Source: an uncultured Psychroserpens sp.
GTDB lineage: Bacteria > Bacteroidota > Bacteroidia > Flavobacteriales > Flavobacteriaceae
DNA: 64,000 nucleotides
Reading direction: 5' to 3'
Assembly: GCF_947492715.1 (NCBI RefSeq)
Contig: NZ_CANLNS010000002.1
Location: 186,001 to 250,000 of the forward strand
This document shows, piece after piece, positions 1-6,499 of this stretch. Numbering within the stretch: position 1 is the stretch's first letter; the number at the start of each line of letters is the position of its first letter. Position numbers and translations under genes: made by a program. Under the pieces are notes generated by a model that had not been told where the DNA came from, searched no databases, and saw nothing but the letters and a program-made list of their open reading frames with translations.

Positions 1-698
1 GGTTCTTATACTATCTAGTTATTATTTCTGGACTAACAGTGCTTATTGCTTTAGTCTTAAATAAGGTATCCCGATTAAAACATTTTATTGCTTCAATATT
101 TAATATTATTTTTCAAAAGAGCATAGGCAAAATCTTCATTTTTGCTTTGATTATCTTTGTTTTGCTTTTATTAATTTGGGATTTAGGACCGCCTGTGCCT
201 CTAGGTTTTATTCCAGATATTAACGCCCTTATATTTTATTTGTTTTTCTATGGTGTAGGTTGGGTTTTATTTAAATCGAAACATCAACTGAATAATTTCA
301 AACGAAATGATTGGGCATATGTAAGTATTGCAATTGTAATATTTACAATTCAATTTGTATATTCTGACGTAATTGGAGACGTTGAGCAAGGTCTAATGAG
401 TGCTCTTATTATGTCACTATTTCTGTTTGGCATTATAGGGTTATTTATTCGATATTTTAGCTCAAATTCTAAAAGAATGCGCTATGTGTCTGATGCTTCC
501 TATTGGATTTATCTCATTCACATTCCATTCACAATAATAATCCCAGGTTTAATAGCTGGATGGATCTTACCAGCGATTGTTAAGTTTCTTATTACACTAA
601 TTGTTTCAACGGTAATATGTTTTTTAACTTATCATTACTTGGTTAGGTCAACATTTATTGGTAAATTTTTAAATGGTAGAAAATATTCAATACATTGA
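1..698 (+). CDS. Acyltransferase family 3 membrane protein, 3' part
   Basis: The reading frame is open from the first full codon at position 3, so the gene begins before the window. The visible ~231 residues are very hydrophobic, with about six membrane helices. The end has the typical last-helices pattern of the acyltransferase-3 (OafA/MdoC-like) family: a segment starting SDASYWIYLIHIP, two more helices, and a short basic cytoplasmic tail. Family members O-acylate surface sugars or glucans at the cytoplasmic membrane. The catalytic N-terminal His/Arg region is outside the window, so the substrate cannot be inferred. A GTG at 39 is internal and not a convincing start. Confidence 0.75.
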   Translation, partial: FLYYLVIISGLTVLIALVLNKVSRLKHFIASIFNIIFQKSIGKIFIFALIIFVLLLLIWDLGPPVPLGFIPDINALIFYLFFYGVGWVLFKSKHQLNNFKRNDWAYVSIAIVIFTIQFVYSDVIGDVEQGLMSALIMSLFLFGIIGLFIRYFSSNSKRMRYVSDASYWIYLIHIPFTIIIPGLIAGWILPAIVKFLITLIVSTVICFLTYHYLVRSTFIGKFLNGRKYSIH

Positions 699-763
699 TT
701 AGAGTACTATTATAAAATTTACATATTAGCTATAAGTAATGTCCTTAATTTAAAAAATGAAAC

Positions 764-2002
764 ATGAGAAATGCGATCTTTTTTTTAACAATTTGCACTA
801 TAATATCATGCAAACAACAACCTAACCAATCTAAAAATTCTTTAGAACAATTTTATCAAGTACGAGACTCACTTACTGACGAATTGAATCAAATTTATAG
901 TCGTGGACACATTTACGGTTTTTCTGTGGCTATTGTAAACCAGTCTGAAACTATTTATCAAAATGGATTCGGATTTAGTGACTTACAAAACAATAAGGAA
1001 TATAATGAAAATTCTATTCAGAATATTGCTTCCATATCTAAAACATTAATAGGAATATCCCTCTTAAAAGCCCAAGAACTAGGTAAACTTAATCTTGATG
1101 ATTCAATTAGTAAATATTTATCTTTTGATATAACAAACCCTTATTATCCAGACTCTCCGATTACTATTAGACAATTAGCCACTCATACATCTACAATTAT
1201 AGACACCAAATATTATGATGAAAAGGCATATGTTTTAAAAGAAGAGAAGTTCATAGATATTGAAGGATTATCGGAAACCCTGAATCAACCAGATATGAAA
1301 ATAGCTATGACTGATTTTTTAAGGGCAATTCTTCAGAAGGAAGGAGAATGGTATCAAAAAGATGGTTTTTTGAAAAAAAAGCCTGGAGAGCAATTTGAAT
1401 ATTCAAATATTGGTGCATCTTTAGCTGCACTTGTTCTGGAAAGGGCAACGGGGAAATCTTATGAATCTTTTACAACTGAACACATTCTTAAACCTTTAAA
1501 GATGTCTAATTCAGGATGGTCATTTGAAGATGTAAACATGTATAATCACTCAAAGCTTTACACCAAAAATGAAACAGAGCTTCCTTATTATTCTTTAATC
1601 ACATTTCCAGATGGTGGATTTATCACTTCAGCTAATGACTTAGGTCTATATCTAACAGAACTAATAAAAGGCAAACTGGGGGAAGGAACAATTCTTAGCC
1701 ATAAAAGTTATAGGGAATTATTTACTCTACAATTAGACGAAACTCATTTTGATGAGCGTGATAAAGAAGATAAATATAACGACGAATACAATTCTGGAAT
1801 ATTTATGGGATTTGGTGGAGACGGAAATATTGGTCATACCGGATTTGACCCAGGAGTTGCTACTCTTATGTTTTTTAATCCTAAAACTAATGTTGGGAAG
1901 CTGCTAATAATTAATACAACTATTACAAGTATGGATGGATTAAAGGAGTTTTATGCGATTATGGACAAACTTGGTGAATATGAAAAAAAACTTAACCAAT
2001 AA
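764..2002 (+). CDS. Beta-lactamase family serine hydrolase, lipoprotein
   Basis: A 412-residue class C beta-lactamase/DD-peptidase fold protein. A short hydrophobic signal ends in a lipobox-like CTIISC, suggesting a lipoprotein. The three active-site elements are visible: SISK (Ser90, Lys93), YSN (Tyr213-Asn215) and HTG (358-360, replacing KTG). Bacteroidota proteins of this group are usually esterases or peptidases of unknown substrate rather than true beta-lactamases; resistance should not be inferred. It lies 65 bp after the acyltransferase gene on the same strand and could be cotranscribed. Its TAA stop lies inside a GC-rich dyad (1997-2030), an arrangement reminiscent of integron cassettes. 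Confidence 0.85.
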   Translation: MRNAIFFLTICTIISCKQQPNQSKNSLEQFYQVRDSLTDELNQIYSRGHIYGFSVAIVNQSETIYQNGFGFSDLQNNKEYNENSIQNIASISKTLIGISLLKAQELGKLNLDDSISKYLSFDITNPYYPDSPITIRQLATHTSTIIDTKYYDEKAYVLKEEKFIDIEGLSETLNQPDMKIAMTDFLRAILQKEGEWYQKDGFLKKKPGEQFEYSNIGASLAALVLERATGKSYESFTTEHILKPLKMSNSGWSFEDVNMYNHSKLYTKNETELPYYSLITFPDGGFITSANDLGLYLTELIKGKLGEGTILSHKSYRELFTLQLDETHFDERDKEDKYNDEYNSGIFMGFGGDGNIGHTGFDPGVATLMFFNPKTNVGKLLIINTTITSMDGLKEFYAIMDKLGEYEKKLNQ

Positions 2003-2030
2003 CGCCAGTAGCTAGCAATGGGCGTTAATG
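1997..2030. repeat. Dyad overlapping stop codon, attC-like or terminator-like
   Basis: TAACGCC (2000-2006) and GGCGTTA (2021-2027) are perfect complements; the arms extend to 10 bp with one mismatch (1997-2006 with 2021-2030) around a 14-nt centre that contains GCTAGC. The stop codon of the preceding gene is part of the left arm. There is no T-run after the stem, so a classical terminator is unlikely. The ends resemble the RYYYAAC/GTTRRRY core sites of integron attC sites, but the element is much shorter than usual and no integrase is in the window. Function undetermined. Confidence 0.4.
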
Positions 2031-2067
2031 TGCTGTGAACAATATAACTAAAGAAAAGCAATTAGAT

Positions 2068-2493
2068 TTAATCATGCAAATCCTCATGACAGGATCTACA
2101 AACCGATTCTAACCATTCAATAGGTTCTTTACCAATATTATATTTTGCATATCGTGTATGATGCACTTGAGTCGCTTTTGAGCCACAATACACACATTTC
2201 CAATGATCTCTTCTTAAAACAACATAACGTTTACGTTGCCAGGCCTCAGATTTTAAATAGATTTCATTATAGTAAGTTTTTCGACTTAAAGTATGTTTAT
2301 AATATGAATAAGGTTCAACATCAGACTTAGATTTAAATTTAGGTTTAAATTTTGAACCTGTAGATTTTCCAGAATAAAATACAACATAGGTCATTACTAC
2401 AATCCAAATTAAAACTAATAAAAGGATTAAAGATTGATCAGAGTCTAGATTAAATATCTCCCTTAATAATGATTTCAAATAACTATAAATCAA
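2068..2493 (-). CDS. HNH endonuclease-domain protein with N-terminal membrane anchor
   Basis: A 141-residue protein. Residues ~20-42 form one hydrophobic helix, then a basic linker leads to a C-terminal HNH-type zinc-finger nuclease fold: CVYCG, then VHHTRY, then CRSCHEDLH. The two CxxC pairs and the double His are the zinc-binding and catalytic signature. HNH proteins cut DNA; an anchored one would act near the membrane, as in some DNA-uptake or phage-restriction proteins, but the target is unknown. It stands alone on the minus strand between the beta-lactamase-like gene and the three-gene cassette. Confidence 0.75.
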   Translation of the reverse strand: MIYSYLKSLLREIFNLDSDQSLILLLVLIWIVVMTYVVFYSGKSTGSKFKPKFKSKSDVEPYSYYKHTLSRKTYYNEIYLKSEAWQRKRYVVLRRDHWKCVYCGSKATQVHHTRYAKYNIGKEPIEWLESVCRSCHEDLHD

Positions 2494-2560
2494 TTGGTTA
2501 TCTAGTAAATTTATAAAAAATTCTTAAATCATCAGAATCGTGGATTTTAAAATTATTGTA

Positions 2561-2682
2561 CTCATGAATCTCCTTCGTCGATTTGGTAAAAAGCGAAAGT
2601 TTAATACCTCATTTTCTTTATTTTTTTCTTGACAAATGTTTCTCTACAATGTTAATGAAATCGAGTTTACGAGATTCATGAG
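2561..2682. repeat. Long imperfect inverted repeat upstream of cassette
   Basis: CTCATGAATCTC (2561-2572) and GAGATTCATGAG (2671-2682) are perfect 12-bp complements. A second complementary block, TCGATTT (2578-2584) with AAATCGA (2658-2664), extends the arms to about 24-25 bp with a 5-6 nt internal mismatch. The 73-nt centre is AT-rich. The block CTCATGAAT recurs at 5908-5916 in the stem-loop region on the other side of the cassette. It could be the end of a mobile unit, an attC-like site or a structured transcript. Confidence 0.6.
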
Positions 2683-2703
2683 CTCCTATTTGTTAAATAG
2701 GAG
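2683..2703. repeat. Perfect 9-bp hairpin
   Basis: CTCCTATTT (2683-2691) pairs perfectly with AAATAGGAG (2695-2703) around a GTT loop. It abuts the right arm of the 2561-2682 inverted repeat. There is no T-run on either side, so it is not a typical terminator. Confidence 0.55.
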
Positions 2704-2764
2704 TGGAGCGTAATGTGTGTTGAATTAGATAATTTACTTGAAATTATAATAAAACAAGGATTTA

Positions 2765-2796
2765 TTTGTTTATATTATAACACATTTATATATTTG
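2765..2796 (+). promoter_or_regulatory. Bacteroidota-type promoter of the three-gene cassette
   Basis: TTTG (2765-2768), a 20-nt spacer and TATATTTG (2789-2796) match the Bacteroidota sigma factor consensus TTTG-N19-21-TAnnTTTG. Transcription would begin at about 2802, giving a leader of about 25 nt before the TTG start at 2827. Confidence 0.55.
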
Positions 2797-2813
2797 TGTT
2801 ATCCACAACACAA
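2777..2813. promoter_or_regulatory. Candidate operator: alternating AACACA/TGTGTT dyads
   Basis: ATAACACA (2777-2784) pairs perfectly with TGTGTTAT (2795-2802), and TTGTGTT (2794-2800) pairs perfectly with AACACAA (2807-2813). Three half-sites therefore cover the -7 element and the expected transcription start. This is where a repressor would bind; the helix-turn-helix protein encoded by the second gene of the cassette is the obvious candidate (inference). Confidence 0.5.
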
Positions 2814-2826
2814 CTAAATAATTGTT

Positions 2827-3252
2827 TTGATTCCTGACTTTAATACAGATGGACTATTACCTAAAGGCATTCATTGGGCTACAATGGCTGAAATAAAAGC
2901 TACTTTGGGGTTTAGTGACAAAAGAAAGGTTTTAATTAATGGTCTTGTAGAAGCTCTTAAGAGTTTTAAAAACGCAGGATGCAAAACAATTTATATAGAT
3001 GGAAGTTTTGTTACATCAAAAGTAGAACCAGGTGATATAGATGCATGCTGGGACATAAAGGGAGTTGACCCTACAAAACTTGATCCAGTTTTATTGATTT
3101 TCTCAAACCAAAGACGACAACAAAAACTGAAATATGGGTGTGAATTTTTTCCAAGTAATGAGATAGCGGAACCACCTAATGTGATTTTTTTGGATTTCTT
3201 TCAAAAAAACAGAAATAATCTACCAAAAGGAATAATAGGAATCAGACTATAG
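2827..3252 (+). CDS. DUF6932-like minimal nucleotidyltransferase
   Basis: A 141-residue protein that opens with the pattern typical of the DUF6932 family (IPDFN-x-DGLLPKGIHWAT). The core has a nucleotidyltransferase signature: Gly59-Ser60 followed by Asp70-x-Asp72 (DGSF...GDIDACWD), the GS and metal-binding DxD of polymerase-beta-like enzymes. Such small enzymes include toxin or antitoxin members of toxin-antitoxin and abortive-infection systems. The start is TTG at 2827, the first usable start after an in-frame stop at 2815; no ATG is available without losing the conserved N-terminus. The next gene begins 2 nt after its stop, so translation is probably coupled. The activity is predicted only. 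Confidence 0.7.
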   Translation: MIPDFNTDGLLPKGIHWATMAEIKATLGFSDKRKVLINGLVEALKSFKNAGCKTIYIDGSFVTSKVEPGDIDACWDIKGVDPTKLDPVLLIFSNQRRQQKLKYGCEFFPSNEIAEPPNVIFLDFFQKNRNNLPKGIIGIRL

Positions 3253-3254
3253 AG

Positions 3255-3785
3255 ATGATAAAAAACGAAAAGCAGTACAGAATAATTAAAGGAAAGTTAA
3301 AGAAGTTTAATCAAGCACTTGATTTGATTAAAAAAGCTGATAACAATGGAATTCACCCACTTTTAATTAAGGCTCAAATTGATTCAATTGAGAGTCAAAT
3401 TGAAGAATTCAAACATGATATTTCTGAATACGAAAATTTAAAAACAGGGAAAGTAACACGATTTATTACTAGTATAGATGATTTAAGTAAAGGTATTATT
3501 AATAGTAGAATTGCAAGAGGTTATAATCATGAAGAGTTAGGACGTAAACTCGGAGTAAGCGCACAACAAATACAAAAATATGAGGCTGAGAATTACCTTA
3601 ACACTAGTCTTAAGAAATTAGTTGAAATAATTTCTATACTTGATGTTGACGCTGAAACTGAATTTAACTTAGAAGAAAAGAACATACATCCTGAAGTTCA
3701 TTTTTTAATACCTGATGGTTATAACGCTGAATTAATTCAAAATAAAATTACAAATAGAGGTACAACAGTTGAAATTTGTATATAA
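3255..3785 (+). CDS. XRE-type helix-turn-helix regulator or antitoxin
   Basis: A 176-residue protein. Residues ~8-62 are strongly helical and charged, probably a coiled coil. Residues ~78-132 form a Cro/C1-type helix-turn-helix (GYNHEELGRKLGVSAQQIQKYE, including the recognition helix around 102-110). The C-terminal 40 residues are unassigned. It is translationally packed between the nucleotidyltransferase (2-nt gap) and the ATPase (3-nt gap). That order fits a DNA-binding antitoxin or autorepressor acting on the dyads at 2777-2813, which is an inference. Confidence 0.75.
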   Translation: MIKNEKQYRIIKGKLKKFNQALDLIKKADNNGIHPLLIKAQIDSIESQIEEFKHDISEYENLKTGKVTRFITSIDDLSKGIINSRIARGYNHEELGRKLGVSAQQIQKYEAENYLNTSLKKLVEIISILDVDAETEFNLEEKNIHPEVHFLIPDGYNAELIQNKITNRGTTVEICI

Positions 3786-3788
3786 GTT

Positions 3789-5432
3789 ATGAAAACAATA
3801 ACATTCTATTCTTATAAAGGAGGAGTCGGAAGATCTTTGACTTTAGCAAATATAGCAATGAGACTTGCTGATTTAGGCAAAAAAGTATGCTTAATTGATT
3901 TTGATTTAGAAGCTCCTGGGTTACACTTAAAATTTAAGGATTATCTGAATTCTAGGAGTATAAATAAAGGCTTGGTTGAATATATCTCCGAATTTCAAAG
4001 AACTGGATTTCTTCCTAATGATTTTAAAAATTATTTGGTTGATATTAATTATGACGGACGTCTTGATGGGCTTATAAAATTTTTCCCAGCTGGTAATGTC
4101 AATAACGATAATTATTGGAAAGACTTGTCTTCTATTAATTGGAAAGATTTATTTTATAACGATAAAAGTCATGGCGTAGAATTGCTCTTAAATTTAAAAG
4201 AAGTAATAAATAGAGATGAAAATCCTGATTTTTTATTAATTGATTCTAGAACAGGAATTACTGACATTTCAGGTATTGCAATGACTTTACTAGCAGATAC
4301 AGTAGTTACTTTAGCCGCAAATAATAACGAAAATATTAATGGAATATCTAAAATTATTAAAAGTTTAAAAAATGAAAAAAATAATTTGAGAGGTGTTTTA
4401 CCCGAGGTTCATTTTGTGTTAACTAGAATCCCTTATTATACTAATCCAGAGGATAAACATAAAGAAGCGATAATCATAAGAAAAACTTTGAATATTATAA
4501 ATAAAGAAGAGGAATTAATAAGTAAAGTTTTTGTTATTCATTCAGACAGAGAATTAGAAGAAGAAGAAAAATTTAAAATAAATACTTTATCTGGTAAAAG
4601 TAAAAGAAACGATATTGTACCAATAGAAGAAGATTATTTGACTCTTTTTGAAGAATTAACAAAAAATAGCTTGAATGGAGATGAAGTTTCTAAGTTTAAT
4701 AATTTAAGAGAATCTGAATTACTTATAGAGCAAGCTTTAAGCGAAAAAGATAAAGCGATAAAAATAAATTTACTAAAAAAGGCAATTGCATTAAATAATA
4801 AATCTGATGAAGCTTATTGCGAATTGGCATCAATTTATGATGACCTAGAAGATTATAAAGCTGCTCTTTCTAATATAAATAAGGCCTTAAAGATAGATAA
4901 GACAAATCTGCATAGTAAATATGTGAAGTCTTTTATTTTGGATAGTATGGGCGATAGGGAAGAGGAAGTATTATTGCTATTAGATGAAATAATTGAGCGA
5001 GAAAGTAATCATTGGCAGGCAATATTTTTAAAAGGTAATATCTTTTACAGAAAAGAAAACTTCAAAAAAGCCCTCAAATATAAACTTCAATTAGTTGATA
5101 TAGATCCTAATTATCATGTTGGATATAATGAAGTTGCTAATGTTTATAGAGTGTTAGGCGAATATGATAAGGCATTCGAATATATTTATAAAAATCTAGA
5201 AATGAACCCTAAGAGTAGATATGGTACTGGAACTTTAGCTGAAATTTATTCTGAAATTGGGAATGATAGAGAGTTTTATAAAAATTTACAGCTTTCTTTT
5301 GTTTTTGGAATGAAACAGAAAGTATTTCAAAGAATAATCTCTACAGAAAAGGTTTATAGAAAGTACTTTAAAGATAAAAAATTTCTTGAGTTATTAAATA
5401 ATTATAGAATTAAAGTTGATTTTCCTGAATAA
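3789..5432 (+). CDS. KGGVGR-variant ParA/MinD-like ATPase with C-terminal TPR repeats
   Basis: A 547-residue two-part protein. Residues 1-~300 are a SIMIBI-class (ParA/MinD) ATPase: deviant Walker A KGGVGRS (Lys10, Arg15, Ser16), a conserved LIDFDLEAPGLH strand, and a Walker-B-like LIDSRTG (Asp152). The usual second Walker A lysine is Arg, as in the KGGVGR-motif variant family. Residues ~320-500 are about five TPR repeats (for example the stretches beginning DEAYCELASIYDDL and YHVGYNEVANVYRVL), which usually bind partner proteins. It ends the three-gene cassette. Related ATPases occur in bacterial conflict systems, but the role here is unknown. The coding sequence appears more AT-rich than the surrounding core genes. 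Confidence 0.8.
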   Translation: MKTITFYSYKGGVGRSLTLANIAMRLADLGKKVCLIDFDLEAPGLHLKFKDYLNSRSINKGLVEYISEFQRTGFLPNDFKNYLVDINYDGRLDGLIKFFPAGNVNNDNYWKDLSSINWKDLFYNDKSHGVELLLNLKEVINRDENPDFLLIDSRTGITDISGIAMTLLADTVVTLAANNNENINGISKIIKSLKNEKNNLRGVLPEVHFVLTRIPYYTNPEDKHKEAIIIRKTLNIINKEEELISKVFVIHSDRELEEEEKFKINTLSGKSKRNDIVPIEEDYLTLFEELTKNSLNGDEVSKFNNLRESELLIEQALSEKDKAIKINLLKKAIALNNKSDEAYCELASIYDDLEDYKAALSNINKALKIDKTNLHSKYVKSFILDSMGDREEEVLLLLDEIIERESNHWQAIFLKGNIFYRKENFKKALKYKLQLVDIDPNYHVGYNEVANVYRVLGEYDKAFEYIYKNLEMNPKSRYGTGTLAEIYSEIGNDREFYKNLQLSFVFGMKQKVFQRIISTEKVYRKYFKDKKFLELLNNYRIKVDFPE

Positions 5433-5602
5433 TAATTTCTACCTCATAAAATTTTGGTAAAAACAATAGGCTATTTCAAGAGAATTATCCAGTGGATGAT
5501 TCGAATGAAATACAACTTCTAGTCTAAAATATAGTGTAACGAAACGTAATTGTTTCCAAAATTATATACTATTTGAGATATTGATTGAGTATCAATATTG
5601 AG

Positions 5603-5672
5603 AATACCTAGCTTGAATTTTTGTTTTATGTATTTAGCTTTCGCTAAATAGTGTTTCAAGACAAAAGGTATT
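5603..5672. repeat. Nested ~70-nt stem-loop
   Basis: Four complementary block pairs nest in order: AATACCT/AGGTATT (5603-5609 with 5666-5672), CTTGAA/TTCAAG (5612-5617 with 5655-5660), and ATTTAGC/GCTAAAT (5632-5638 with 5643-5649) closed by a TTTC loop. The centre between the second and third pair is bulged. The nesting makes chance pairing unlikely. Confidence 0.6.
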
Positions 5673-6082
5673 AAAACACGAAAAAGAAAGCTTCAATTAA
5701 AAGACAAAAAACAACAAGTGTATGGAAATTTGCTCGCAGAGAAATTTTATACTCTTGTGGCAAGCTCACGAGAATCGCGTAAAATTTTTTGTGACGTATA
5801 TTTTATCGAATACGCGATTTTTAAAACATAGCAAAAAGTAAAGCTTTTATAATGCGCTAGCAAGCGGCTGGGAATTATTCGCGGATTCTTATTGTTTTAA
5901 TAAAGAGCTCATGAATGCTTCGCATTTGAGTATAAAATAAATTACAATAGTAATTTGATTTTATCAAAGAAATATGGCGTTGGCAGCGGATATTTTAATA
6001 CAAAATTCTAATCGACGAGAATCACGTATTTCAAAATTCTAGGAGAATTATCCAGGATTTAAAAAATACAAATAGGACAATA

Positions 6083-6182
6083 CAATTAGCTTGTACATAA
6101 TTACTATCGATATAAATCACGTATGTGATATTATATCTGCAATTATGTCAAATAGAGCGAAAACGCTCTATTACGCTAATTG
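6083..6182. repeat. Branched 100-nt fold with two internal hairpins
   Basis: Outer stem CAATTAGC/GCTAATTG (6083-6090 with 6175-6182). Inside it, ACATAATT/AATTATGT (6095-6102 with 6141-6148) encloses GATATAA + ATCAC paired with GTGAT + TTATATC (6109-6120 with 6125-6137). A separate arm TAGAGCG-AAAA-CGCTCTA (6153-6170) is closed by an AAAA loop. This is a three-way junction drawn from perfectly complementary blocks and would be stable as single-stranded DNA or RNA. Confidence 0.6.
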
Positions 6183-6207
6183 CATCCAATTGTACTATAA
6201 TTTATAT

Positions 6208-6432
6208 TATGTAAAATAGAAATATTCAGAGTCAATAAAACGTCTTGCCTATCTACGTCGTATCCAAAAGCAATCATCCACAGGATGATCACTTTCGTAT
6301 AGTATGTAAAATAAAAATATAGTGAATTATATCTTGTACTCTTCATTTTTGATATTCAAGTAAAATCATCCACTGGATCATTTTACGTGAATAGTATGTA
6401 AAATAAAAATATTTAAAGTCAATAAGACGTCT
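6208..6432. repeat. Tandem ~93-bp repeat units with conserved ends
   Basis: TATGTAAAATA(A/G)AAATAT occurs at 6208-6225, 6303-6320 and 6395-6412, spaced 95 and 92 bp. The first and third copies continue into a 38-nt near-identical block ending in ACGTCT (6208-6245 and 6395-6432, four differences). The first two units each contain an AATCATCCAC(A/T)GGAT palindrome near the right end and close with ATAG. The middles differ between units. Confidence 0.65.
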
Positions 6433-6499
6433 AAAGCTGTTCAAGTATAATTGAGTCATTTCACATACTTCCTTATATACTCACATCTAACTAAATCGA

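Larger units (their letters stand above)
2494..2826. other. Gene-free divergent intergenic region
   Basis: 333 bp between the divergent HNH gene and the nucleotidyltransferase gene, very AT-rich. I see no open reading frame. It holds an imperfect long inverted repeat (2561-2682), a tight hairpin (2683-2703), and a promoter with overlapping operator-like dyads (2765-2813), each listed separately. Confidence 0.7.
5433..6499. other. 1.07-kb gene-free region of long imperfect stem-loops
   Basis: No credible open reading frame is present on either strand. The region is packed with dyads: GAAAC/GTTTC (5541-5556), ATATTGAT/ATCAATAT (5578-5598), a nested stem of four paired blocks (5603-5672), CAAGTGTAT/ATACTCTTG with an inner AAATTT pair (5715-5757), AATCGCGTA/TACGCGATT (5773-5819), CTCATGAATGC/GCATTTGAG (5908-5930) and a branched structure (6083-6182). 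Dispersed copies of ATCATCCACTGGAT-like palindromes occur in both orientations (5487-5501, 6272-6286, 6364-6378). Possibilities are attC-like sites, decayed MITEs or structured RNA; I cannot choose between them. Confidence 0.65.

Noticed and set aside
764-2002. True beta-lactamase conferring resistance
   Set aside because: The SxxK/YxN/HTG motifs are shared by many esterases and peptidases; HTG is not diagnostic of beta-lactam hydrolysis.
5433-6499. CRISPR array or retron non-coding RNA
   Set aside because: Repeats are too few, too long and too variable for CRISPR, and no Cas gene or reverse transcriptase lies in the window.
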